Shown: positions 26,201 to 35,301, counted from the first letter of the stretch. The stretch is 64,000 bases of DNA from Terriglobus aquaticus (GCF_025685415.1 NZ_JAGSYB010000001.1:1240001-1304000); one strand, 5' to 3'. Program-made: numbers and translations. The notes: generated by a model from the sequence alone, not told the origin.

Positions 26201-27634
26201 CCTGGACCCTCGTTGCAACTGAGACCAAACTCTTCCGATCCCAATGGAACCATGCTGGTGGTAGCGGGAGACGACGGTGACCAACTGTTGAGTGCGGCTT
26301 GCGCGCTCTCGCTACGCAGTCAGCACGGCGACGACCTGAACGTACAGAGGATCGGCGACACGATTCGTTTGCGAGATTTCGATTTGCCCGCGCCGCGGAA
26401 AGTAGACGATGCACCACGTTGGCTACCTACCGGCAAGCTAGTGGATCTAGCAACGTCCAGTTCTCAAGGCAGCTTGAAGTCGGACGGGTCCAAGCCGGTT
26501 CCCCTCTACTTCCGGCTCCCTCCTGACCTTTACTACGGCGAGACCGAAAACCTGAATCTACAGCTGCGTTACAGCTACAACTCAGGTGCTATTGCAAGCG
26601 ACGCTGCACTGAGAACGTACATCAACGGAGCGTTGATCAACGAGGCTCCACTGCCGGATGGCAGTGGAACCGTGCACCGTCAGCGACAGGCTCTGCTGCC
26701 AACAGCCAATCTTCGCCCGTTCACGAACACGTTGAATCTGAATTTTGACTTTGGGCCTCTCGGCGTAGGTTCCTCTGGGCAAACCAGGGCAGGCCTGCTG
26801 CAGAGCGCCTCGTTGGACTTGCGCGGGCTTGCACACTGGATTCAGTTGCCCAATCTGGAGCTGTTTGCAAACGCCGGCTTCCCGTTCACCCAGTATGCCG
26901 ATCTCTCACACACGGTGGTCATGGTGCCTCGGAGTCCGACCGATGCGGAGGTGACGCTGTTCTTGGATATGCTAAGTCACTTCGGCCGGCAGACCGGGTA
27001 CCCTGCGCTGCGTGTCGAAGTCGCGACCCCAGGTGACACCTTTCGGGAAGACCGCGACTACCTGATCCTCGGCTCCTATGGCACGCAATCCGCGTGGGCC
27101 ACGTTGAACGAAAGCCTGCCCATTACACTCGGCGCTTCCGGGAACACACTCCAAACGGCAGACACCAACGTTAGTCGTGCGCTCCGGTGGTTCTACGGTC
27201 TGACTGGTACTACGCCTGCGGACCAGACGATTCAGCCGCACATCGATGAGGCAGACGCAATTATGGAAGGAATCGGTTCACCCGGCGCCCAGGGTCGATC
27301 GCTGGTCGTGGTCGCTCTCCGGAACTCTTCTGTCGAAGAAGCCTTCATGGACCGGTTTCTCGACCGCTCGCAGTCCAGCGAAATCTCCGGAACGGTCAGC
27401 TTGTTTAAAGGAACAAGGTTCCTGTCCTACGACCTGGATGTACCCCGTTATAACGTGGGCTCAATTACGCGGTATGCCGCGATGCGCGTGTGGCTGACCG
27501 AGCACTTCTGGGTTCTGCTTGGCGTGGTCGTTGGGTGCTCGCTGATGCTCGCGGGCTGGACGCGCGAGCACCTGGATTCGATCGCGACAGATCGGTTGCA
27601 ATCAGAACATTCCGAGCCCCACGCTTTGGCATAG
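23267..27634 (+). CDS. bcsAB: Fused cellulose synthase BcsA-BcsB
   Basis: 1455 residues from ATG 23267 (GAGAGAG five bases upstream); an in-frame ATG at 23237 and a TTG at 23219 are alternatives. The BcsA half has several TM helices and a GT2 domain with LDDG (residues 177-179), DCD (225-227), TED (320-322) and QRVRW (358-362), then a C-terminal PilZ domain with RRASVR (560-565) and DMSVGG (588-593), both c-di-GMP contacts. After a linker and a hydrophobic segment (about 710-730) the BcsB half follows, ending in a C-terminal TM anchor. It makes and exports beta-1,4-glucan at the inner membrane. No bcsZ or bcsC is seen next to it. Confidence 0.95.
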   Translation: MHPAKSGLRFLIVCICTFFLFEFVSLYLSWPKQAVLGGLTVLAAITLNQPGKSRLLTLTLMLLSIAVTLRYGWWRARLVIGYFSDESNHRFSVDAVLMLILLSAEIYTVCIMVLGYMQTCQRLQRRPVPLPHDESLWPHVDVLIPTYNEPLSLVRYTALAAINIDYPTDKLHVYILDDGTREEFRAFAEEAGVGYVVRENHDHAKAGNINHALKGLTSPLVSIFDCDHVPTRSFLQLTVGWFLVENKLAMLQTPHFFYSPDPFERNLQQYKSIPNEGELFYGIIQDGNDLWNATFFCGSCAVIRRSALDEVGGIATETVTEDAHTSLRMQKRGWSTGYINIAQAAGLATETLAGHIGQRVRWARGMIQILRTENPLLARGMNWAQRLCYFNAMMHFMYAVPRLIFLLAPLAYMLAGRTIIPGYWLAILAYALPHLIISNMTNSRVQGEHRHSFWNEIYETVLAPYILLPTVLAFINPKLGKFNVTDKGTTLQETRFDRKVAAPTTWLLLLNFAGVLAAPYRYLVLDPEHPGVVLSNLFWILFNIVILGVAAAVAHEQKQRRASVRIPLKVRVLGKTAGGVALQGETEDMSVGGASILLTPGAPQMQVGETFQLSFPAQTGASTVTTTVTDVEGLRVRAQFSSLSLEEEETLTCALYSRADSWLSVRERAEVDRPLVSFCRIMRLSVTGLHQVLLGLLPRRKRRIPVPAAVARTASILLFCLLTLLSARASAQHNPLTTPANSLPVTTTQTPAAAAFRLRFKDMGVTDEVEFRGSRAYYSLHFVLPHTSLPKSAQMFVGYRFSPKVSGSVASIQIALNGTPLQTLTPETPYQKTGAYRVTPITIPAELLIRDNELTFQFNGGTDFEAPVQGRQAVSASLAGASELVISNEPLQFKPDFALLPLPFFDSGLQNTTNVQFVFPTPPDKKTLQAAGVVASWFGILASAKPIRFHVVIGDPQPGNAVVFVNRSSKRDLLQNDVPGPSLQLRPNSSDPNGTMLVVAGDDGDQLLSAACALSLRSQHGDDLNVQRIGDTIRLRDFDLPAPRKVDDAPRWLPTGKLVDLATSSSQGSLKSDGSKPVPLYFRLPPDLYYGETENLNLQLRYSYNSGAIASDAALRTYINGALINEAPLPDGSGTVHRQRQALLPTANLRPFTNTLNLNFDFGPLGVGSSGQTRAGLLQSASLDLRGLAHWIQLPNLELFANAGFPFTQYADLSHTVVMVPRSPTDAEVTLFLDMLSHFGRQTGYPALRVEVATPGDTFREDRDYLILGSYGTQSAWATLNESLPITLGASGNTLQTADTNVSRALRWFYGLTGTTPADQTIQPHIDEADAIMEGIGSPGAQGRSLVVVALRNSSVEEAFMDRFLDRSQSSEISGTVSLFKGTRFLSYDLDVPRYNVGSITRYAAMRVWLTEHFWVLLGVVVGCSLMLAGWTREHLDSIATDRLQSEHSEPHALA

Positions 27635-27946
27635 GAGCCGCTTCAGGAGAGAGCCGCAACGCGCTCGGCTGATTCCGGGTAGAGCGCTCTCGCTCTTTGG
27701 ATCAGAGCCTTAGTTCCATACAGAAGTTGAGAGAACGTGCCACCTAAACCTGGTTCGGCGCTCTCGTTTTTGAAGCGCCCCCGGCCGAGACACCCTGCCT
27801 CGAATGTCGCAATCTGACGTGCCACAAAGCTGGGATTACAAACCCCAACCGTTCTTCGGATGATGAGTCGAGCGAGAACCATCTGCTCGACGCGGCGCTC
27901 TCGCGTGTCCGATTTGCAGTTCTTTTTGAGGAGTGATCCCCCTGTC
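27635..27946. other. Intergenic region with two hairpins after bcsAB
   Basis: Contains AGAGCG-CTCT-CGCTCT followed by TT (27681-27698), possibly a weak terminator, and GGCGCT/AGCGCC arms (27757-27779). A minus-strand open frame of 132 codons crosses it but resembles no family. Confidence 0.4.
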
Positions 27947-30900
27947 ATGCCTTGGCCAACAAAGTTGCTACGCAAGCTGATCCGGGAGGGCCTTAGCAGC
28001 TCCCGGAGATCGTTCCATCGGCTCACCGCTGCCATGTTCATCGTGTCGGCTTGCGCTCACACACAGGCCCAAACCATTCCTGGGCAAACTGCCGTGGGCA
28101 CGACGCGAGCACCCTTTCCCGTGCAGGTCATGCTTGCACAGGGTGGTACGGTGGCCACGACGGCCGTCGTAACGGGCGGAGCGACGGGCCTGGACTTCAC
28201 GCTTTCCGCAAACAGCTCTGCAGGCTACTGCAGTGCAACCACATATTCGCCAGGGCAAACCTGCCTGGTCGATGTGGTCTTCGCGCCGCGCTATCCGGGC
28301 ATTCGCATGGGTGCCGTTGTGTTGCGGGATGGAAACAATCAGGTCATTGGCACGGCGCAGGTCTCCGCAGTCGCCACGGGTGCTCTTCCGGTGCTCTTCC
28401 CCGGACTTACATCGACGGTCGCTGGAAACGAAAACTTCCTGTACCAAAGTCCGGGCGTTAGCGACGGCATCCCGGCGGTCACAGCCCCGATCCAGTTGCC
28501 GAAAGGCGTGGCGATCGACGCGCTGGGGAATCTGTACATCTCCGATTATCTGAACTACCGCATCCGGAAAGTCACAGCGAACGCGGCCGGAACGCTGGAT
28601 GCGAGCTCCATCATCACCACGGTCGCTGGCAACGGCAATCCAGGCTTCACCGGCGATGGTGGACCGGCGACCTCCGCCAGCATCGCTTCGCCGACAGGCT
28701 TGGCAATCGACGGAGCTGGCAACCTCTACTTCGCGGACACCAATAACGACGTGATCCGCAAGATCGACACCGCGGGAACCATCACCACTGTCGTGGGTCA
28801 GGCTCGTAGCGCGGGGTACACCGGCGACGGCGGGTCGCCTACGATGGCAACCCTCGATCACCCAGAGGGTGTGGCGATCGACTTGCAGGGCAACCTGCTC
28901 ATTGCGGATACCCACAACAATGTGATCCGCATCGTCACTCTGGAGGCAGCCTCCCCCACGATCTCCACGTTGCAGACGAGCCAGCTAAATCTGCCCAGCC
29001 AGATTGCTGTTCGACCAGACGGTTCGCTGCTGGTTTCAAACACAGGCAGCAACCAAATTCTTTCGGTGCAATCCGGCGCCACAGCGACGGTGATTGCAGG
29101 TTCTGGTGTGCGTGGCTATGCCGGCGATGGCGGAGCAGCCACTGCCGCGCAACTCAATCAGCCAGTCGGAGTCGCGATCGATCCGGCGGGCAACATCTAC
29201 ATCGCCGACCAGGGAAACAACCGCCTCCGTGTGGTCAGTTCCACTAACCAGCAGATCTCAACGGCTGCGGGTACAGGTAGCGAAAGCTTCGCAGGCGATT
29301 GCTCAACAGATCAGACTCCGGCGCCGAACCTGTGCGGACCTCAAACGAATGCCTCGTTCAACGGTCCCTGGAGCGTGCAGTTCTCGCCCGGAGGCGACCT
29401 GTACCTGAGCGATCCGTTCCACAACCGCATACGTCGGTTCAGTGGGTCCAACGTCCTGGCGCGGTATGCCACCATTCGCAACCTCAAGATTTCGCCCCCG
29501 CAGACAATTACGGTACGGAACGTTGGCAACGCCCAACTTAGCCTTACAGCACCTACCTGCACCGACACCAAGATCGACGGCGCACCACCGGTGTGCGCCT
29601 ACCCCGCTTCGGCTCCCGCGACGCTGGCGCCAAACGATGGCTTGTCCATTCCAGTGGACTACACGCCCAACGTACCCGGCCCCTTCCCATACAGCGGCAC
29701 GGGCAGCATGCAGATCAACGTCGCCAGCGCCACACCGGTACTCTCGCCGCCTGTCATCAACGCTCAGGCGCAGGTGCTGGACGTGAACCCGACGACGACG
29801 ACGCTCACTTCCGCGAGCAATCCGGGCCTGGTCAATACACCGATCCACTTTGTAGCAACGGTGAGCAACAACAACGCCGGAGCATTCAGCGGCAACGTAA
29901 CTTTCACCGTCGATAACGCCACCATTTGCTCGTCCGTAGCGCTGAACGGCGTTACTGCGGCCTGCGACATCACCTTCACCAGCCTGGGGCATCATTCAGT
30001 TGTCGCGACCTACTCCGGTGATGCGCAGGATGCGGATTCAACGTCGGCTCCCGTGGATCAGGTGATCAAGCTCTCACTGGATTCGCACTCAGCAGTCGTG
30101 CCATCGCCCAATCCGCAAGTGGTCACGAACGCGGTGCAGTTCACCTTCACTGCAGTAGCTCCAAATGGCAGCCCGGCGCCAACTGGCACCGTCACCTTCA
30201 GCGAGGGCGGCACAGACCTGATCACGGTGGCTCTCTCCTCGGGTGTGGCGACGTATTCGACCACGACACTCTCCGTGGGCACGCACACTGTTGTCGCCAG
30301 CTATTCCGGCGACAGCACATACATGCCCTATCAGTCCACCGCGACTGAGACGATTACGACGGCATCGACCACGACCCTGCTCAGCACCAGCGCAACGCCT
30401 GTCTACTCCGGTCAGAGCGTGACGTTTACGGCAGTGGTGAACCCCACCATCACAACCACCCTCACCGGCACCGTCACCTTCATGGATGGCGCTACGGTCC
30501 TCGCCAGTTCTGTTCCCCTGAACGCGCAGAATCAGGCAGCCTTCACGACCACTGCCCTGTCGACTGGTTCTCATACCATTCGCGCGGTTTACAGCGGAGA
30601 CGTGAACAACGCGACCAGCTCGAGCGTCCCTCTGTCCGAGCAGGTCGATCTGATCGGTACGAGTACGACGCTGCTCTCTTCTGCGAATCCGCTGCAGGCG
30701 GGCGCTGTCCTTCATCTCTCCGCACAGGTCACGATCGCCGCGGGCATGCCCGCTAATGGTCCCATCGCAGGCAGCGTTCTCTTCCGCGATGGCACGGCTG
30801 TGCTGTCCACCGTGCAGGTGGACGGCAACGGTTCAGCCACCCTGGACGTGAGCGCACTGTCCGTCGGCTCACATCTGCTGACCGCAACGTATAGCGGCAG

Positions 30901-33472
30901 CGCGCAGTATGCACAGAGCTCGGGAACCCTGACCCAGACGGTTCAGCAAACCGGCACCACCACGGTGGGTGCCGCACAGACGCCGGTCGCGCTGGCGGGT
31001 CTTCCGGTAACACTTACGGCCACAGTGACCAGCACAACGGGAACACCCACCGGCACTGTAACGTTTCAGGACGGTGGCACAACCATCGGAAGTTCTCCGC
31101 TGAATGCGCAGGGCCGCACCAGCTACACGACCAGCAATCTCCCCGCAGGTACGCACACCATCACAGCCGTTTACCAGGGAGACTCCAACTATACCCCGTC
31201 CACGTCGAACCCCTTCTCGCAGCAGATCAACAAGGCGGCACCGCAACTTACGTTGTCGGGCCCAGCCAGTGCTGTCAACGTAACCACTTCCGCCACGTAC
31301 ACCGTGGGCCTCACCACCCCGGGCGCCACGCCTACGGGAACCCTGACCTTGTACGACGGCACCAATGCGATCGGGTCGCAGCCGATCAGCGCTGCCGGCA
31401 CGTTTACCTTTGCGACTAGCTCGCTGACCGTAGGTCAGCACAGCATCACTGTGAGCTATAACGGCGACCTGAACACGCAGAGTGCTGTGTCGAACGCGGC
31501 GCTCACCACCGTGCAACTCGCGCCCAGTACGGCAGTCCTGGTAACGAGTCAGAGCCCTGCGATCGTGGGCTCGTCCATAACACTCACAGCAACGGTCACG
31601 AGCGTCACGCCGAACGTAACCGGCAGCGTCCAAATCCAGGATGGCAACCAGATTCTTGGAAGTGTGCCGCTGGCGAACGGCGTCGCAGTCTTCAACACGA
31701 GCACCCTGCCCTTCGGTGTACACACGCTGTCCGCCATCTACAGTGGTGACGCGAACCACGCCACGGCAACCTCCACCAGCTTGCGGCAGGCAGTGATCTA
31801 CCAGGCAGTGCTGGCGGTGACGGCAGCACCGAACCCCGCGTACACAGGTCAGGATGTGGTGCTCGCGGCGAACGTGGCCCCTGTGAACGGCACTGTACCT
31901 ACGGGTACATTGACCTTTCAGGACGGCGGTGTGCTTCTCGGTTCGGTGCACCTGGATGCGAGCGGAGCAGCGGTCCTCCACAACTCCACACTTGCTGTTG
32001 GGAATCACGCAATCACGATCCTTTACAGCGGAGACGACAACTTCTCGAGTGGCAGCGCTGGGACTTCTCTCACCGTCCGCAATTCGTTGACGCAGACTTC
32101 TCTCCAGGCGAGCGCCAATCCCTCCACATACGGTGCGCCGCTCACCCTGTCGGCCGCTGTTACCAGTTCAGGAGGACCAGCGACAGGCACGGTGCGCTTC
32201 CTGGAAGGAACCAGCGTCGTTGGGGCAGCGACATTGGATGGAAGCGGCAATGCAAGCTTCCAAACGACCACTCTTATTCCGGGACCTCACTCGATCGTTG
32301 CTCAATACGTCGGAGACGGACGTGCCGGAGCATCCACATCGAACCCGATCAGCTTCCTGGTGAAGCAGCGGACAACGCTCGTCATCTCGGCTGATAACAA
32401 TCCCGCTCTCACGTTGGATCGCATCGTTCTGCACGCTACGCTCGGCTACAACAACAGCTTCCCGGCCACGGGCAGCGTCACCTTCTTTGAAGGAGGTACG
32501 CCGCTTGGCACTGCGCAGTTGAACGCCAGTGGTGTCGCGACGGCTACCATCGCAGCGTTGCCGACCGGTACGCACTCCATCACCGCGTCTTATTCCGGGG
32601 ACGACAGCGATTTCGCGGCGACCGCCGCCACCTTCTCTCAAAACGTGACGATACGGTCGACGATGACGCAACTCAGCGCATTCGCTTCCAACAAGGACGA
32701 TCCGCAACAGATCACCTATATCGGAATCGTTCAGTCGCCAACACTGTCCAGCGTTGCTGGCCCAACTGGAACCATCTCGTTCTACCGCGGAACCACGTTG
32801 GTCAGCCTTGCTCAGTTGGATGCCAACGGGGTCACCCGCATCACGGTGGAGTTGCAGGCAAACACCTCGGCAACCCTAACCGCCGTGTACAGTGGCGACG
32901 CCAACTATGCTTCGTCTACATCGAATCCGTCAACTACCAACCCAGGTCCGCCGACACAGTTCCTGCTCAGCGTCAGCAACACGAATCTGAAACTGCAGAG
33001 CAGCCAACGACAGACCGTAACAGTCACAGTGGCATCAATCTCCGGATTCAACGACACGATGAATTTGGGCTGTGTCGGCCTGCCTTACGCGGCAACTTGC
33101 ACCTTCGATAAACCAAGCATGAAGCTGGCTGCGGACGGCAGCGCCAGCATGAATCTTGTGATCGACACCGGCGATCCGCTCGGTGCAGGAGCGCAAGCCG
33201 CGGTCCATTCACCCGAGTTGTTCAGCCGGTCGAAGGCAGCCCTCTGTGGTCTGCCGCTCGCCGCCATGCTGCTGTGTGGCTTCCGGCGCAGAAGCGTTCA
33301 CAAGCTGCTACTCCTCACGCTCGCAGCAGCCATCACCCTCGGTGCCGTGGGCTGCGGAGGTCTCAAGATCAACAGCACACCCGCTGGCAGCTATAGCTTC
33401 CAGGTGACCGCGATCGGGCAAGGGACGCGAGCGCAGGAGGCCGTGACGGTGACGCTCGCGGTGACACAATGA
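27947..33472 (+). CDS. Giant exported NHL-propeller plus eleven Ig-like repeat protein
   Basis: 1841 residues from ATG 27947 (GAGGAG 13 bases upstream); the frame opens earlier at 27860 without a better start. Signal-like segment near residues 25-43 (FHRLTAAMFIVSACAHTQAQ). Six NHL blades at about residues 145-510 (e.g. GVAIDALGNLYISDYLNYRI, GLAIDGAGNLYFADTNNDVI), a HYDIN-like spacer, then eleven 90-residue Ig-like domains, each closing with a motif like HTVVASYSGDSTY. Near the end a hydrophobic pair broken by FRRRS is followed by GAVGCGG, then a final beta strand set. Likely a cell-surface adhesin or matrix protein. It follows bcsAB, and the next gene overlaps its stop. Confidence 0.9.
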   Translation: MPWPTKLLRKLIREGLSSSRRSFHRLTAAMFIVSACAHTQAQTIPGQTAVGTTRAPFPVQVMLAQGGTVATTAVVTGGATGLDFTLSANSSAGYCSATTYSPGQTCLVDVVFAPRYPGIRMGAVVLRDGNNQVIGTAQVSAVATGALPVLFPGLTSTVAGNENFLYQSPGVSDGIPAVTAPIQLPKGVAIDALGNLYISDYLNYRIRKVTANAAGTLDASSIITTVAGNGNPGFTGDGGPATSASIASPTGLAIDGAGNLYFADTNNDVIRKIDTAGTITTVVGQARSAGYTGDGGSPTMATLDHPEGVAIDLQGNLLIADTHNNVIRIVTLEAASPTISTLQTSQLNLPSQIAVRPDGSLLVSNTGSNQILSVQSGATATVIAGSGVRGYAGDGGAATAAQLNQPVGVAIDPAGNIYIADQGNNRLRVVSSTNQQISTAAGTGSESFAGDCSTDQTPAPNLCGPQTNASFNGPWSVQFSPGGDLYLSDPFHNRIRRFSGSNVLARYATIRNLKISPPQTITVRNVGNAQLSLTAPTCTDTKIDGAPPVCAYPASAPATLAPNDGLSIPVDYTPNVPGPFPYSGTGSMQINVASATPVLSPPVINAQAQVLDVNPTTTTLTSASNPGLVNTPIHFVATVSNNNAGAFSGNVTFTVDNATICSSVALNGVTAACDITFTSLGHHSVVATYSGDAQDADSTSAPVDQVIKLSLDSHSAVVPSPNPQVVTNAVQFTFTAVAPNGSPAPTGTVTFSEGGTDLITVALSSGVATYSTTTLSVGTHTVVASYSGDSTYMPYQSTATETITTASTTTLLSTSATPVYSGQSVTFTAVVNPTITTTLTGTVTFMDGATVLASSVPLNAQNQAAFTTTALSTGSHTIRAVYSGDVNNATSSSVPLSEQVDLIGTSTTLLSSANPLQAGAVLHLSAQVTIAAGMPANGPIAGSVLFRDGTAVLSTVQVDGNGSATLDVSALSVGSHLLTATYSGSAQYAQSSGTLTQTVQQTGTTTVGAAQTPVALAGLPVTLTATVTSTTGTPTGTVTFQDGGTTIGSSPLNAQGRTSYTTSNLPAGTHTITAVYQGDSNYTPSTSNPFSQQINKAAPQLTLSGPASAVNVTTSATYTVGLTTPGATPTGTLTLYDGTNAIGSQPISAAGTFTFATSSLTVGQHSITVSYNGDLNTQSAVSNAALTTVQLAPSTAVLVTSQSPAIVGSSITLTATVTSVTPNVTGSVQIQDGNQILGSVPLANGVAVFNTSTLPFGVHTLSAIYSGDANHATATSTSLRQAVIYQAVLAVTAAPNPAYTGQDVVLAANVAPVNGTVPTGTLTFQDGGVLLGSVHLDASGAAVLHNSTLAVGNHAITILYSGDDNFSSGSAGTSLTVRNSLTQTSLQASANPSTYGAPLTLSAAVTSSGGPATGTVRFLEGTSVVGAATLDGSGNASFQTTTLIPGPHSIVAQYVGDGRAGASTSNPISFLVKQRTTLVISADNNPALTLDRIVLHATLGYNNSFPATGSVTFFEGGTPLGTAQLNASGVATATIAALPTGTHSITASYSGDDSDFAATAATFSQNVTIRSTMTQLSAFASNKDDPQQITYIGIVQSPTLSSVAGPTGTISFYRGTTLVSLAQLDANGVTRITVELQANTSATLTAVYSGDANYASSTSNPSTTNPGPPTQFLLSVSNTNLKLQSSQRQTVTVTVASISGFNDTMNLGCVGLPYAATCTFDKPSMKLAADGSASMNLVIDTGDPLGAGAQAAVHSPELFSRSKAALCGLPLAAMLLCGFRRRSVHKLLLLTLAAAITLGAVGCGGLKINSTPAGSYSFQVTAIGQGTRAQEAVTVTLAVTQ

Positions 33473-34110
33473 GCGCTTCGCGGCCGCAGCGGACCGCATA
33501 TCTGAGAAGGATTCCGCGAACACTGGGAACGCTCGACGGATTACTGCGAACGTTAGCGTTCCTCGTCGTCTGCATGCTCGGCTCACGCACGGCAATGTCG
33601 CAGGCTCTGCCAACTGCGACCGGTCCTGGATCGAACATCACGCTCGGTGGAGCATTCTCGATCTACCAGGAGGACTACGGGAAGCAGTACCTCGGCGGAG
33701 CCTCCATCTACACCGACATCCATCCTTACTGGCGCTACGGCATTGAGGCCGAGGCGCGCTGGCTGAGACTCAACCAGTCCGAAGAAGTGACGGAATCGAC
33801 GTATCTGGTCGGGCCGCGTGTCATCGTGAGTCCCCATGCGCGGGCGTTTGAGCCCTACGTGAAGATGCTCTTTGGTGCTGGCCGAATCTCGCTTCCCTTC
33901 CATTACGCCCAAGGTGGCTTTCTGGCCTATGCGCCAGGAGGCGGAGTCGATTACTCGCTGAATAACACCGTGAAGGTGCGTGTCATCGACTTCGAATATC
34001 AGCGCTGGCCGGACTTCCCCTACGGAGCTCTGAGTCCTTATGGAATCAGCTTCGGCATCAGCGTCAGACTCAATCCCATGCGCCTGCTACCTTCGGGCAC
34101 TCACAGGTAA
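33469..34110 (+). CDS. Outer-membrane beta-barrel protein coupled to the giant Ig protein
   Basis: 213 residues; ATG overlaps the previous stop (ATGA), so translation is coupled. Arg-rich head, hydrophobic LRTLAFLVVCMLGSRTAMSQ signal, then alternating amphipathic strands (ITLGGAFSIY, YGIEAEARWLRL, FEPYVKMLFGAG, GISFGISVRL) typical of an eight-stranded OmpA/OmpW-like barrel. No OmpA peptidoglycan domain. Coupling to the giant repeat protein suggests it serves as that protein's outer-membrane anchor or export helper; this is inference. Confidence 0.8.
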   Translation: MSASRPQRTAYLRRIPRTLGTLDGLLRTLAFLVVCMLGSRTAMSQALPTATGPGSNITLGGAFSIYQEDYGKQYLGGASIYTDIHPYWRYGIEAEARWLRLNQSEEVTESTYLVGPRVIVSPHARAFEPYVKMLFGAGRISLPFHYAQGGFLAYAPGGGVDYSLNNTVKVRVIDFEYQRWPDFPYGALSPYGISFGISVRLNPMRLLPSGTHR

Positions 34111-34338
34111 GCGGTCCGTGCGGCCAGCCCCACGGCCGCTCTCTTCGACACTCGGCTGTTGACTCGCTCCAGATGGGATTGCCCGCTTCTTCTGGCCGCA
34201 GCCTTCGTTAGCAAGATCATTCAAGTCAGTTACGGCCTGCGGAGGTGACCTAGGCACAATCCAGACACACCGGATCCCAACGACAAAGGCGAGCCACTCG
34301 GCTCGCCTCATCTGTGTCATGTTGAATGATTTGTTTTG

Positions 34339-34439
34339 GTGAGCTCTGGGGCTCGAACTCAGGACCAGCGCCTTAAAAGGGCTATTCGAAATCGTACTTC
34401 GGTGCACTCCGCTACACCTACTGAGATGAGTTTTCTCAC
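34339..34439 (-). pseudogene. tRNA-like remnant, 3' half resembles tRNA-Lys(TTT)
   Basis: On the minus strand a T-arm can be drawn (CTGAG-TTCGAGC-CCCAG, one A:C mismatch, 34346-34362), preceded by TGGTC and an anticodon-loop-like CTTTTAA. The ends GTGAG/CTCAC could pair as a partial acceptor stem. The segment between D-arm and anticodon is about 20 bases too long and the anticodon stem pairs poorly. It is probably a decayed or disrupted tRNA rather than a working one. Confidence 0.35.
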
Positions 34440-34839
34440 TTTTCGCGCCTTTTTGTAAATTCTTTTCGCAGCTAAGCGATGCACAGGAGTGTAGACATAG
34501 CCGTGCAAAGTCGTCCCCAGTGGTGTCCCCTTCTACATGCCATCAACCTGCTGCCCGCGCTTTGAACGTCCCGCTGCAGGACCAGCAGATGTCCTCGCTT
34601 CCCTGTCTTAATGCGCGACTCGCGTCCAAGAGGTAGCATTGCGCTGCTCCTCTTCGAGGTGCACATACCGCATTCATGTTCAGTTGCGGTCGGAAGGTTC
34701 GGCATGCCCTTCCAGGCTTAAGGGCGAAGAGGTCGACGGTCCGATAACGCATCTTCCGTATAGCGCCTTATAGCCGCTCAACAGTGGCGTGAGATTCCCG
34801 CCAATCAGAGCTGTCAGGTTCTGCGAATGGGGGGCGGGG
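34440..34839. other. Gene-poor stretch, nothing recognised
   Basis: About 400 bases between the tRNA-like remnant and the dead transposase. Only short open frames without domain resemblance. The setting (tRNA-like sequence plus IS remnant) suggests an old insertion site. Confidence 0.4.
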
Positions 34840-35060
34840 ATGAGCGAGCGCGACTTTCGGCGTTAAGACGTTCTGAACGAGGTGCAGTCCGGCAGGCGGT
34901 CGGTGGGGCAGCGGCTTCTGTGTTGGGCATCAGCAAGCGGCAGGCGTACCAACTGCAGAGCCGGTTAGAGCAGCACGGCGGGTTCGGGCTGGTCACACGG
35001 GGCCAAACGTCGAACCGGAGCCATAACTCGCGCGTCGAAAGTTCGCGTTTGAGTCGGTAG
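34840..35060 (+). pseudogene. ISNCY-type transposase, N-terminal remnant
   Basis: ATG 34840 reads MSERDFRR, then a stop, then DVLNEVQSGRRSV; after a frameshift it continues AASVLGISKRQAYQLQSRLEQHGGFGLV and GQTSNRS. This is the N-terminal HTH start seen in ISNCY-family transposases (a MSERDLRR-like head, then a GISxRQAxRL helix). The catalytic core is absent. It is dead: one stop, one frameshift and a 3' truncation within 220 bases. Confidence 0.6.
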
Positions 35061-35230
35061 AGACCGACCACGGCGATTCCGCGTCCTCACCTACTCGAAG
35101 CAGCAGACTGCACTTGTCCGGGCAAGGTGAAGGCTTCCTGGCGACACTCGATGATGCTGTTGAGAAGTTGCGTTTTCCATCGCAGCCTAGCTCGAACAAC
35201 ATGCCGACTTAGGACGTAGATCCCCGTTGC

Positions 35231-35259
35231 TTGACATTTCCCCAAATCGACAATATGGT
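35231..35259 (+). promoter_or_regulatory. Promoter of TonB receptor 2
   Basis: TTGACA (35231-35236), 17-base spacer, TATGGT (35254-35259). Good sigma-70 form. Predicted start near 35266, about 70 bases before the receptor ATG. Confidence 0.7.
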
Positions 35260-35285
35260 TATCGCCGTTCCAAGTGAGAGCGATT

Positions 35286-35301
35286 AGACAACCGTTTGTC
35301 T
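35286..35301. promoter_or_regulatory. LacI-type operator AGACAACCGTTTGTCT
   Basis: 16-bp inverted repeat with half-sites AGACAA/TTGTCT and a central CG, about 20 bases after the predicted transcription start of receptor 2. A copy with one mismatch is at 43274-43289, inside the LacI gene and before the GH30 promoter, which makes that LacI protein the likely binder. Confidence 0.7.

Noticed and set aside
27643-28041. Minus-strand gene of 132 codons
   Set aside because: No family resemblance and no RBS; it overlaps the start and signal region of the giant NHL/Ig protein.
29790-32940. Tandem repeat array or CRISPR-like structure
   Set aside because: The periodicity of about 270-300 bases reflects coding repeats (Ig-like domains) with diverged DNA; no short identical repeats with unique spacers.
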